DNA from: an uncultured Clostridia bacterium
GTDB lineage: Bacteria; Bacillota; Clostridia; Christensenellales; Borkfalkiaceae
Direction of reading: 5' to 3'
Length of the DNA stretch: 12,212 nt
Assembly (NCBI GenBank): GCA_947628555.1
Contig: CANRAI010000025.1
Coordinates: 1 to 12,212 of the forward strand
In this document: positions 1 through 6,575 of the stretch, piece after piece
Layout: every line of letters starts with the position of its first letter
Position numbering within the stretch: position 1 is the first letter of the stretch
The notes under the pieces: model-generated
Seen by the model: only the letters and a program-made list of their open reading frames with translations
What the model was told of the DNA's origin: nothing
Database searches by the model: none
Translations under genes and position numbers: made by a program

Positions 1-459
1 GCGCCAGAAAAACAGGCGGAAACGGATTATCTTCGAATCCACGTACGCGCCAATTCCAACGGGCCGGAAGACCAGCAGGTAAAGTACAGGGTCAAGGACG
101 AGGTAGTCCGCTTCATAACTCCGTACGCCGCGCAATGCGTTGACAAAAAAACCGCCATAGAGGTAATTTCGTCTATCACGGATGAAATAGAAAAAGTGTG
201 CGACCGCGTTCTGCGTGAAAACGGTTTTAACTATACAGCTAAGGCTGCCGTTAGAACGGAAGAATTTCCGACCCGTGTTTACGATAACCTTACTTTGGAA
301 GCGGGGCTGTACGACGCTTTGATTATAGAGCTGGGCACGGGCACGGGCGATAACTGGTGGTGCGTAATCTATCCCCCGCTCTGCTTTACTTCGGGAACGG
401 CGGACGTCACCTACCGTTCGGCTATACTCGACATAGTGCGCAGGTTTTTCAAAAACTGA
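1..459 (+). CDS. spoIIR: Stage II sporulation protein R, SpoIIR (3' part, start outside window)
   Basis: SpoIIR is made in the forespore and secreted to the intermembrane space, where it triggers SpoIIGA to process pro-sigma-E in the mother cell. Frame 1 is open from the window edge to TGA at 457-459, giving 152 visible residues. Early in the fragment (residues 11-25) is LRIHVRANSNGPEDQ, the family hallmark that is usually close to R.HV.ANS...DQ, followed by VKDEVVRFITP. The C-terminal hallmark GDNWWCVIYPPLCF (about residues 116-129) is also present. The N-terminal signal or membrane segment and the start codon lie upstream of base 1, so the fragment is incomplete rather than broken. An internal ATG-less in-frame GTG at 196 is not the start, because conserved SpoIIR sequence continues upstream of it. 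sleB begins 48 nt downstream on the same strand, consistent with a forespore-expressed sporulation block. Identification is firm. Confidence 0.95.
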   Translation, partial: APEKQAETDYLRIHVRANSNGPEDQQVKYRVKDEVVRFITPYAAQCVDKKTAIEVISSITDEIEKVCDRVLRENGFNYTAKAAVRTEEFPTRVYDNLTLEAGLYDALIIELGTGTGDNWWCVIYPPLCFTSGTADVTYRSAILDIVRRFFKN

Positions 460-507
460 CGCATACCTATATATATTACGCTCGCCGTTTGCGGGCAAGG
501 AGGAAAA

Positions 508-1254
508 ATGAAAAAAGCACTTAGAATCGGCGTGGCGACTATTGCGGTTGCCGCTGTAAGTTGCGCCACAGCCGTATTCAATTTGGGACACACAAGCGAT
601 GAATTCGCCGCAACTCCCTACGTTCAGACTGCGGTATTGAAGCAGGGTGCAAGCGGCGGCGAAGTTAAAGAATTACAGAGGCGTTTGAAGCAATGGGGCT
701 ATTACTCCGGCGCGGTTGACGGAATTTACGGCAAGGCGACCGCCGAAGCCGTACGCTACTTTCAGCGCAAGAACGGACTGACCGCCGACGGAATAGCGGG
801 CAAGGCGACCTTCGAGGCTTTGGGCATGAACGAATCGGCAAAAGCCCTCGAAAACCAAGGCGGAAGCTCGGGCGGGTCGTCCAACTCCAACTCTAACTAC
901 ACAAGCTCCGACACCTATCTTCTGGCAAAAGCAATCTACGCAGAAGCGCGCGGAGAAAGCTATGAAGGACAGGTTGCCGTAGGCGCGGTAATTATGAATC
1001 GCGTACGCTCTTCCAAATTCCCCAATACCGTTTCGGGAGTAATTTATCAGAGCAACGCCTTCACCGCGGTTAGCGACGGACAGATAAATCTTTCGCCAGA
1101 CAAGACGGCGATGAACGCGGCTCAGGACGCCATCAACGGCTGGGACCCCACCTACGGTTGCCTATACTATTACAACCCTGCGGTGGCGACAAGCTCGTGG
1201 ATTTTCGGCAGGCAGACGGTTACCACTATAGGTAAACACGTATTTGCAATTTAG
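508..1254 (+). CDS. sleB: Spore cortex-lytic enzyme SleB (peptidoglycan-binding domain + Hydrolase_2)
   Basis: SleB is a lytic transglycosylase that degrades cortex peptidoglycan during spore germination. The 248-residue product has an N-terminal hydrophobic signal segment (about residues 4-24). A PG_binding_1 domain follows (about 44-107), with the typical VKELQRRLKQWGYYSGAVDGIYG and YFQRKNGLTADG features. After a Ser/Asn/Gly linker (about 117-134) comes the Hydrolase_2 catalytic domain to the C-terminus. Within it AEARGE (145-150) supplies the presumed catalytic Glu146, followed by GQVAVGAVIMNRV. ATG 508 is preceded by a perfect AAGGAGG (498-504). ypeB starts 10 nt after the stop, the conserved sleB-ypeB pairing. 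A stretch at 462-468 (CATACCT) loosely resembles a sigma-G -10 element, but I see no convincing -35, so a forespore promoter in the 48-nt gap after spoIIR is only possible. CwlJ lacks the PG-binding domain, so SleB is the better name. Confidence 0.93.
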   Translation: MKKALRIGVATIAVAAVSCATAVFNLGHTSDEFAATPYVQTAVLKQGASGGEVKELQRRLKQWGYYSGAVDGIYGKATAEAVRYFQRKNGLTADGIAGKATFEALGMNESAKALENQGGSSGGSSNSNSNYTSSDTYLLAKAIYAEARGESYEGQVAVGAVIMNRVRSSKFPNTVSGVIYQSNAFTAVSDGQINLSPDKTAMNAAQDAINGWDPTYGCLYYYNPAVATSSWIFGRQTVTTIGKHVFAI

Positions 1255-1264
1255 GGGGTAAAAA

Positions 1265-3163
1265 ATGAGTAACAAAGAAGTATCAAGCGGCGCGCAGAAA
1301 GCGGAAAATCTTACACGCAAAAAGTCCGCGCCCAAATCGGCTAAATCAACAAAACAGACGAAATCTCAGCCCGTAAAGGACGAAATTAAGAAAAGTTCTT
1401 CAACCAAAACTACCCAAAAAACTCAACACAAGTCTCAAAAACAGACAGAAAGCCGCGCGGTGAAATCGGTTTCCGACAAGAAATCCGCCAAAAGGCAAGC
1501 GCGCGAGCAGAAAAAGCTGGAAGCGGCTAAAATCCGCGCCGAAAAGAAACAGAGACGGCTTGAAAAGAAGCTGGACGCCAAGCAGAAACGCCTTGACAGA
1601 ATAGCCGCTATGAAACAGCACAGGGCGGAAAGGCGTGAAGCGCGCCGCGAAAGGCACGATATGTTGAAGCACGAGACGAAAGAAGCGCGCATAGAGCGCA
1701 AGCGTTCGGAAAAACAAGCCCGCCTTGAAGCGAGGGTCGCCAAGCGCGAAGCGGCGGCAGCCGAAAGACAGGCGAAACGCGAACACCGCCTTAAAGTACG
1801 CGCAGAAAAGCGCGCGGAACGCAGCGAAAAACGCCACGCACCGGGTTTCGGCGGCTGGCTTGCGGCGGTCATAAGTTTAGGAGTTGTCACTCTCGCCCTC
1901 GGCACTATGCTGACCTTCGGCTGGATTTTTATGAACGGTATGCAGGCGGATATGGCGTCAATTCAGACCGAAAATTTATACGAACTGAACTCCATCGTCG
2001 ATAATATAGACACAAATCTTTCCAAGGCGCGCGTAGCGAACACAAAGAACGAACAAATCGCTATTTTAAGCGACATCGCGGTGGAAAGCGAAATGGCGGA
2101 AACCGTGCTGGAACGCTTCCCTATGGAAACGCAGCTTACGCAGAACATGACGTCCTTCGTAAACAAAATGGGCGACAGCGCGCAATCCATGCTGCGTTCG
2201 GTAGCGAACGGCAGAAAGCTGACTGACAGCCAAATCGCCACCATTCAGTATATGTACGAGACTAACCAACAGCTGAAAAATACGCTGAACGAACTTTGCT
2301 CTAACATCGGCGAAAAAGATATTATGGAGATGCTGCGCGGGAACGGTGAAAGCATAATGTTCGTCACCTTCGGCGAAATAGAGAACACTCCCGTCGAAGT
2401 ACCCAAAGAAATCCACGACGGACCTTTCGCCGAAAATACAAAGACGGTAAGCGCCAAAAATCTGGAAGGCGCGGAAGAGATTACGGCGGCGCGCGCGGAA
2501 GAACTTGCGCAGGGTTATTTCAAGGACTACAATGTCACGGGCGTAAGCTGCACGGGCGAAGTGGTAAGCGAAAATCTGCAATGCTATAACGTAACCGTTT
2601 CCACAGACGACGGCGATATGTGGGCGCAGCTTTCGAAATTCGGCGGGAAAGTAGTCGAATTTAACAGCTACAAAGATTGCTCGGACAGAAACTTCTCGGT
2701 TGAAAGATGCACCGCGATTGCGGAGGACTTCCTCTCCGACCTCGGCTTCGACAATATGAAAGCCGTTTGGACAAGCGAAAACGGCACTACCTGCAACCTC
2801 AACTTTGCTTACGTTGACAACGGAATCATAGTTTACAGCGATATGGTAAAGGTAAAGGTCTGCGAGGAGCGCGGAATAGTTACGGGCATGGAAGCGTTGA
2901 GCTACGTTCTGAACCATACAGAAAGGGAAATCCCCGCCGCGTCCATTTCCAAGAGCGAGGCAAAGGATAAGCTGAACGTAAACCTCGAAGTAAAAACTTC
3001 CCGCCTTGCCCTTATCCCCTCCGAAGGCGAGGAGAGGCTTGCATGGGAATTCTACGGAGTATATGGCGGAAACGACTATTACGTTTACGTTGACGCCCAA
3101 AGCGGACAGGAAATACAACTTTTCACGGTTGTAGGCACCGCGCAAGGCAGAGCTTTAATGTAA
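1265..3163 (+). CDS. ypeB: YpeB-family germination protein with long charged N-terminal extension
   Basis: YpeB is required for SleB to be stably incorporated into the spore and is partly mutually dependent with it. The 632-residue product has one transmembrane helix at about residues 198-222. The extracytoplasmic YpeB region follows, with a helical part, the family-typical IHDGPFAEN at about residue 380, and then PepSY-type repeats up to YYVYVDAQSGQEIQLF near the end. B. subtilis YpeB starts essentially at the membrane helix and has about 450 residues. Here some 190 residues precede the helix, very rich in Lys, Arg, Glu, Ala and Gln and predicted by eye to form a long charged helix. The start at 1265 is supported by AGGGGGT a few bases upstream, which overlaps the sleB stop codon, so the pair is probably co-transcribed and perhaps translationally coupled. 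The gene ends at a strong terminator. The family call is firm; the role of the extension is unknown. Confidence 0.9.
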   Translation: MSNKEVSSGAQKAENLTRKKSAPKSAKSTKQTKSQPVKDEIKKSSSTKTTQKTQHKSQKQTESRAVKSVSDKKSAKRQAREQKKLEAAKIRAEKKQRRLEKKLDAKQKRLDRIAAMKQHRAERREARRERHDMLKHETKEARIERKRSEKQARLEARVAKREAAAAERQAKREHRLKVRAEKRAERSEKRHAPGFGGWLAAVISLGVVTLALGTMLTFGWIFMNGMQADMASIQTENLYELNSIVDNIDTNLSKARVANTKNEQIAILSDIAVESEMAETVLERFPMETQLTQNMTSFVNKMGDSAQSMLRSVANGRKLTDSQIATIQYMYETNQQLKNTLNELCSNIGEKDIMEMLRGNGESIMFVTFGEIENTPVEVPKEIHDGPFAENTKTVSAKNLEGAEEITAARAEELAQGYFKDYNVTGVSCTGEVVSENLQCYNVTVSTDDGDMWAQLSKFGGKVVEFNSYKDCSDRNFSVERCTAIAEDFLSDLGFDNMKAVWTSENGTTCNLNFAYVDNGIIVYSDMVKVKVCEERGIVTGMEALSYVLNHTEREIPAASISKSEAKDKLNVNLEVKTSRLALIPSEGEERLAWEFYGVYGGNDYYVYVDAQSGQEIQLFTVVGTAQGRALM

Positions 3164-3207
3164 TAAAACAGAGCTAATTTAAAAAAGGCATAATGTAAAA
3201 AAATATT

Positions 3208-3242
3208 AACCCGCCCGACCTTTAAAAGGTCGGGCGGGTTTT
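3208..3242. terminator. Bidirectional intrinsic terminator between convergent ypeB and GTPase genes
   Basis: A perfect 15-bp stem (3208-3222 paired with 3226-3240) encloses a 3-nt loop. The stem carries the GC-rich core CCCGCCCGACC. On the plus strand it is followed by a short T run (3239-3242); on the minus strand an A-rich stretch at 3196-3204 becomes a run of seven Ts. It lies 45 nt after the ypeB stop and 39 nt after the stop of the convergent minus-strand gene, so it can end both transcripts. Confidence 0.9.
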
Positions 3243-3280
3243 AAAAAACGCATACTGTATTGCGTTATTTACAATTTAAA

Positions 3281-4228
3281 TCAGAAATATGTGGCTATCT
3301 GCTGTTCGGGGGCTTGCGCCCTTTCCGCCTTTTCGGCGACAAGAACGGGACCTTTCGAACGGTAAACAGAGTTATATTCGTACGTTATTTTCGCGGTCAC
3401 GGTTATCCAGTCGCGGGTCTGAACTCCCTCTAAAAGCCCGTTAAGATTTACGGCAAACCCGTCGTATGCAATATCCGCTTCGCAACAAGTCATTATATGC
3501 CGCCCCAGCACGATATACCCTTTGGGAGCTTTTTTTGAAATTGCAACCATTCCCTTGAATTTCACTTTTTTGCCTACGTATTCGGCGGTGTTTTCCGCCA
3601 TGTCGCGGTAAAACCAGGCGAAATCCTTATCCTCCACCTCTATTACGGGCGCGTTTTTGTCGAAGGGCAAAGGGTCCTCTATCTCGTCGAATTCCGCCTT
3701 GCCGCCGAGGTATTCATAGACTATGTCGGGTCTGCGTGAAACCGCGCGCACTACCTTATGCAGTTCCATTTTGTCCATATCGGGCTTAAAGCGGTTAAAC
3801 ACGACCATTTGCGTCATCTGGATTTTATCGTACACAAGCTGGCGCATATTTGCGTTGTAATTCAAAAAAGTATTCGCGTCGAAGAAGGTCATCATCTGGT
3901 TTATCACCCAGCTTTCGGGCATGGCGTCGAAAAGTTGCTGCAACAGCCATGTGCCGTTATATTCTATTACGACCCGCTCCGCGCGGTATTTTTTTGTCAA
4001 AGCTTCAAGATTTTCAAGCGTAAGCTCCTCAACGCTTTCAAGCGTAACCACGGCAACGTTTTTCACGCTGAACGTATGGGGGTCGTACTCCTCTTCGCCC
4101 TCTTCGCAGATAAGAAGCATTGTACGCTCGCCGTTCTCCATTCGCGGGTCTTCAAGCGTTTCCTGAATGAACTTGGTTTTGCCCGACTCCAAAAAGCCGA
4201 GGAACAAATATACGGATACGTCCTGCAT
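3281..4228 (-). CDS. CobW/G3E-like GTPase fused to a DUF1980/TIGR03943-like C-terminal domain
   Basis: The 315-residue protein begins with a P-loop, GFLESGKT (residues 11-18), typical of the CobW/HypB/UreG (G3E) class. Further GTPase-like elements are LLICEEGEEEYD where CobW proteins have the EN-E-G switch region, VVIEYNG as a Walker B-like strand, and VVFNR in the guanine-specificity region. It lacks the CxCC metal motif that defines canonical COG0523 metallochaperones. From about residue 200 it changes into a beta-rich domain, YVGKKVKFKGMV followed by MTCCEAD (246-252), which matches the CC..D pattern I know from DUF1980/TIGR03943 (B. subtilis YcgQ) proteins, whose family includes Zur-regulated members. 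ATG 4228 has a clear GGAAGGTG Shine-Dalgarno. It lies 83 nt downstream of the His-rich CobW gene on the same strand, probably in one operon. A metal-related role is inferred; the substrate is unknown. Confidence 0.82.
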   Translation of the reverse strand: MQDVSVYLFLGFLESGKTKFIQETLEDPRMENGERTMLLICEEGEEEYDPHTFSVKNVAVVTLESVEELTLENLEALTKKYRAERVVIEYNGTWLLQQLFDAMPESWVINQMMTFFDANTFLNYNANMRQLVYDKIQMTQMVVFNRFKPDMDKMELHKVVRAVSRRPDIVYEYLGGKAEFDEIEDPLPFDKNAPVIEVEDKDFAWFYRDMAENTAEYVGKKVKFKGMVAISKKAPKGYIVLGRHIMTCCEADIAYDGFAVNLNGLLEGVQTRDWITVTAKITYEYNSVYRSKGPVLVAEKAERAQAPEQQIATYF

Positions 4229-4311
4229 TATTTCACCTTCCGGATAAATTCAGTAACGGATTTCAAGCGGTTTTTAAAATTTGTTTACTCGATTGCAAGC
4301 CTTAACACTAA

Positions 4312-5433
4312 TCAAACGCCGAATAACTCCGCAAGCTCTTCCTCGTCAAGCTTTGCGCCTATCACGCACAGCCTGCCCGTATATGACGCCGCGCCCTCGC
4401 GGATATCCGTTTCGCCGGGCACGTAGTCGAAATGAAGCCATTTCCCGTTGTCGCAGGGAACTATCCCCTTTGCGCGGAGAACCGTGCCGAAACGCACCGC
4501 GTCCGTAAGCTGTTCAAGCGCCCCTTGCAAATCTTCACGTCCGAACACTTTGCTTGTCTCTTTGCCCCAGCTTGTAAACACTTCGTCCGCATGGTGATGG
4601 TGACCGTGATGTTCATGTTCTTCGTCTTCGCCGTCATGGTCGTGGTGGCAACAGCCGTGGTGATGTTCGTGCTCGTCGTCCCCGTCATCGTGGTCGTGGT
4701 GACAGCAGCCGTGGTGATGCTCGTGCTCGGCCTCGTCGTCGTGGTCGTGGTGACAGCAGCCGTGGTGATGTTCGTGCTCGTCCTCCTCGTCCTCTTCATG
4801 TTCTTCCATAAGCCGGCGAAGCTCGCTTTCAAGCGTATCCGAATGTTCCATTGCCGCAAGCAAATCCCTTCCCGAAAGCTGTTGCCAGGGCGTTGTAACT
4901 ATCGTCGCCTTTGCATTGCGCGCGCGCACAAGCTCCACCGCCTTCGCAAGCTTTTCGGGCGAGGCGACGTCCGCGTGCGAGAAGATTATGCACGCCGCCG
5001 TTTCAATCTGGTCGTTGAAAAATTCGCCGAAGTTTTTCATATACATTTTGCATTTGTTTGCGTCAACGACAGCCGAAAACGTGTTTATCTTGCAATCTTC
5101 AAGGCGAGCGTCCGCCACGGCGCGGATTACGTCCGACAACTTACCCACGCCCGAAGGTTCTATCAAAATACGGTCGGGCGAATATTCGTCGCAGACCTTT
5201 TTAAGCGCCTTTGCGAAGTCGCCCACGAGGGAACAGCATATGCAGCCCGAATTGAGTTCGTTTATCTTGATTCCCGCGTCGGCAAGAAAACCGCCGTCAA
5301 TGCCTATTTCGCCGAATTCGTTTTCTATTAAAACGATTTTTTCGCCAGCATAGGCTTCTTTAATCAATTTTTTAATAAGCGTGGTTTTGCCTGCGCCCAA
5401 AAATCCCGAAAAAATATCGATTTTAGTAGTCAT
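4312..5433 (-). CDS. COG0523 (CobW/ZNG1-type) GTPase with His/Cys-rich metal-binding repeat
   Basis: COG0523 GTPases deliver or allocate transition metals, often zinc, to client proteins. The 373-residue protein shows Walker A GFLGAGKTT (10-18), the switch region IENEFGEIGID (36-46), the metal motif CICC (64-67) in the ELNSGCICCS context, and Walker B ILIEPSGVG (89-97). A CobW C-terminal domain runs from about 285 to 373. The usual NKxD/TKxD base-recognition motif reads SHAD (152-155), so its Lys is missing. Residues 219-281 insert a His/Asp/Glu/Cys-rich repeat between the two domains. The open frame extends 22 codons further upstream, but I chose ATG 5433: it has AAGGTG at proper spacing, MTTKIDIFSGFLGAGKT is the normal family N-terminus, and the predicted transcription start (about 5464) lies downstream of the longer start. 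It is probably co-transcribed with the second GTPase. Zinc is the likeliest metal, by inference. Confidence 0.9.
   Translation of the reverse strand: MTTKIDIFSGFLGAGKTTLIKKLIKEAYAGEKIVLIENEFGEIGIDGGFLADAGIKINELNSGCICCSLVGDFAKALKKVCDEYSPDRILIEPSGVGKLSDVIRAVADARLEDCKINTFSAVVDANKCKMYMKNFGEFFNDQIETAACIIFSHADVASPEKLAKAVELVRARNAKATIVTTPWQQLSGRDLLAAMEHSDTLESELRRLMEEHEEDEEDEHEHHHGCCHHDHDDEAEHEHHHGCCHHDHDDGDDEHEHHHGCCHHDHDGEDEEHEHHGHHHHADEVFTSWGKETSKVFGREDLQGALEQLTDAVRFGTVLRAKGIVPCDNGKWLHFDYVPGETDIREGAASYTGRLCVIGAKLDEEELAELFGV
4591..4779 (-). repeat. In-frame tandem repeat encoding EHEHHHGCCHHDHD metal-binding units
   Basis: Three near-identical units of 51-54 bp encode EHEHHHGCCHHDHD separated by short acidic linkers, followed by a fourth degenerate unit (EHEHHGHHHH). 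The block spans residues 219-281 of the CobW-type GTPase and contains 28 His and 6 Cys, the Cys as three CC pairs. His-rich loops are common in COG0523 proteins; the repeated HHHGCCHHDH unit with vicinal cysteines is less usual. The DNA-level similarity of the units suggests recent duplication by slippage or unequal recombination, and copy number may vary between strains. Confidence 0.9.
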
Positions 5434-5456
5434 TTCTATCACCTTATTATAAGAAA

Positions 5457-5496
5457 ACTTTACGTTACTTATTTTATAACCAAACGTACGTAAAGT
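5457..5496. promoter_or_regulatory. Inverted repeat straddling the GTPase promoter; candidate operator
   Basis: The arms ACTTTACGT (5457-5465) and ACGTAAAGT (5488-5496) are perfect 9-bp inverted repeats separated by 22 nt. They overlap the -35 element on one side and the predicted transcription start on the other, a geometry expected for a dimeric or cooperative repressor. The sequence is not an obvious match to the B. subtilis Zur box, so no regulator is named. A metal sensor would fit the gene content, which is inference. Confidence 0.45.
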
Positions 5497-5499
5497 CAA
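5471..5499 (-). promoter_or_regulatory. Sigma-A-type promoter of the GTPase operon
   Basis: Reading the minus strand, -35 TTGACT (5494-5499) is separated by exactly 17 nt from -10 TAAAAT (5471-5476). The predicted transcription start is near 5464, about 30 nt before the ATG at 5433. A second TATAAT at 5446-5451 has no good -35 at the proper distance. The promoter supports the shorter start of the gene. Confidence 0.72.
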
Positions 5500-5563
5500 T
5501 CACGGCGGGCGAAGTTTCTTGCCGTTTTTCATTACCTCAGAAAAAGTTCGAAATTAAAATATG

Positions 5564-5593
5564 CGGGGCGCGCCGAAAACTCGGCGCGCCCCG
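5564..5593 (-). terminator. GC-rich hairpin, probable terminator of the DUF2188-protein gene
   Basis: A perfect 13-bp stem (5564-5576 with 5581-5593, core GGGGCGCGCCGA) has an AAAC loop. It lies about 80 nt beyond the stop of the minus-strand gene ending at 5675 and upstream of the next minus-strand promoter. On the minus strand it is followed by an AT-rich stretch (catattttaattt) rather than a pure T run, so termination is likely but not textbook. Confidence 0.6.
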
Positions 5594-5674
5594 AAAACCA
5601 AATAAATTTTCAGAAATTTTTATTCCAAGAACTTTTCCGCAAGATTAGCTAAGGCCGAATTTGCGGTTTCCGAA

Positions 5675-6451
5675 TCAATAAGTAAGTTTGCGGAAAGACC
5701 CGTCTTTCTTGTGAATGACGATATTTGCGTCCTGATTGTCGGCAAGGCTTTTAGCGTAGTCTATTGCCTGCGCCTGCGTATCGAAAAGCTTGATTGCCTT
5801 TTCGCCGCCGCCTATTTTTACCTGCCACTTGCCGTCGCCCTTTCTCAAAGAAATGTGATAGGTCTTGGTGGAAGGCTGCTTATCGGACTTATCGGCTGCC
5901 GCCGTCTGGTTGGATTTAGCCGCCGTCTGGTCAGGTTTAGAAGCGGGCGCGGGCTTTGCCGTCTGCGCGGGTTTAGCCGCGGGAACATCTTTCTTTGCTG
6001 TATCAGCGGATTTAGCCGAAGCCTGCGCGGGTTTAGCCGCTTGCGCCGGTTTAGTTGCCTGCGCGGGTTTTGCGGCTTGCGCCGGTTTAGTTGCCTGTGC
6101 AGGTTTAGCCGCGGGCTTTTCTTCTTTCTTTTGCGCCATATCTATTTCCTTATCTTCCGCGCTGCCTTCCCCAAGGCGGGCGGACTCATCATTTTTCGAT
6201 TCTTGCACGGCTTCCGCCTTTACGGGCGTAGCCTCTTCCTTTACGGGCGCCTCTTCTTGCTTAGATGGAATTTCTTCCGTAGCGGGTTCGGAAACTTCCG
6301 CGCGCTCTTTTCTGCGGGCGCGTTTTTTCTTTGAAAAACAGCACAGCACGATTACAAGCACTATCAAAATAACCACGGCAAGCGCAATAGCCAGCCATAC
6401 CCAGTTGGGCAGAACGGCATACGTCTCGGTAAGCCATTTACGGATGTTCAT
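5675..6451 (-). CDS. Membrane-anchored Ala/Pro/Lys-rich protein with DUF2188-like C-terminus
   Basis: The 258-residue protein has one N-terminal transmembrane helix (about 17-39) followed by Lys/Arg (KKKRARRK), which puts the bulk of the protein in the cytoplasm. An acidic Glu-rich stretch (about 50-104) leads into a low-complexity linker with five KPAQ units of 6-residue period (about 114-145) and more Ala/Pro/Lys/Thr sequence. The C-terminal 60 residues (about 197-257) begin YHISLRKGDGKWQVKIGG and continue through F-DTQAQAIDYAKSLA to VIHKKDGSFRK. This resembles the small DUF2188 domain, whose function is unknown to me. ATG 6451 has AGAGGT at good spacing and a sigma-A promoter upstream. The architecture suggests a flexible tether holding a small domain near the membrane. 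It appears to be a single-gene unit, with a promoter before it and a hairpin after it. Confidence 0.75.
   Translation of the reverse strand: MNIRKWLTETYAVLPNWVWLAIALAVVILIVLVIVLCCFSKKKRARRKERAEVSEPATEEIPSKQEEAPVKEEATPVKAEAVQESKNDESARLGEGSAEDKEIDMAQKKEEKPAAKPAQATKPAQAAKPAQATKPAQAAKPAQASAKSADTAKKDVPAAKPAQTAKPAPASKPDQTAAKSNQTAAADKSDKQPSTKTYHISLRKGDGKWQVKIGGGEKAIKLFDTQAQAIDYAKSLADNQDANIVIHKKDGSFRKLTY
6017..6112 (-). repeat. Short tandem repeat encoding (T/A)KPAQA
   Basis: Five consecutive 18-bp units encode KPAQA alternately preceded by Thr and Ala, with a higher-order 36-bp period (TKPAQAAKPAQA twice). It encodes about residues 114-145 of the DUF2188-like protein and looks like an expandable, Pro/Ala-rich spacer. 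Confidence 0.85.
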
Positions 6452-6484
6452 ATTTCTACCTCTGTTTAATATTTAATATATTTT

Positions 6485-6513
6485 ATTTTATAATAAACTG
6501 GGGATAAAATCAA
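6485..6513 (-). promoter_or_regulatory. Sigma-A-type promoter of the DUF2188-protein gene
   Basis: On the minus strand, -35 TTGATT (6508-6513), a 17-nt spacer and -10 TAAAAT (6485-6490) lie about 35 nt before the ATG at 6451. Its -10 and its spacer length are the same as in the GTPase operon promoter. Confidence 0.65.
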
Positions 6514-6575
6514 GTGAATTTGAAAAATTTTTGCAAAATCGCTTTGCGCCCCCGCGCATAAGGAATCATTTACGC

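Noticed and set aside
462..468. Sigma-G-like -10 element (CATACCT) upstream of sleB
   Set aside because: It lacks a convincing -35 at the right distance, so it is mentioned only as a possibility in the sleB entry.
1400..1905. Two minus-strand open frames opposite the ypeB N-terminal extension
   Set aside because: They are mirror images of the Lys/Arg/Glu-rich coding sequence (Phe/Leu/Ser-rich products). No ribosome-binding site or family match is visible.
2066..3145. Long minus-strand open frame (359 codons) opposite ypeB
   Set aside because: It is antisense to conserved YpeB sequence, has no recognisable domain, and the plus-strand frame is supported by motifs and a ribosome-binding site.
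3730..3741. Second parS-like half-site (CGTGAAAC) inside the DUF1980-fusion gene
   Set aside because: Only one half matches the consensus; the other half has no similarity, and it lies in coding sequence.
4432..5331. Plus-strand open frame with apparent hydrophobic segments opposite the His-rich GTPase
   Set aside because: The Val/Met/Leu runs are the complement of the His/Asp repeat codons, so the membrane-like look is an artefact.
5434..5499. 22-codon N-terminal extension of the His-rich GTPase
   Set aside because: It overlaps the promoter and predicted transcription start. The shorter start has a good Shine-Dalgarno and matches the family N-terminus.
6534..6548. Small hairpin GCAAA/TTTGC after the M1 peptidase gene, followed by AT-rich sequence on the minus strand
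   Set aside because: A 5-bp stem is too weak to call a terminator with confidence, though a weak stop after this gene is possible.
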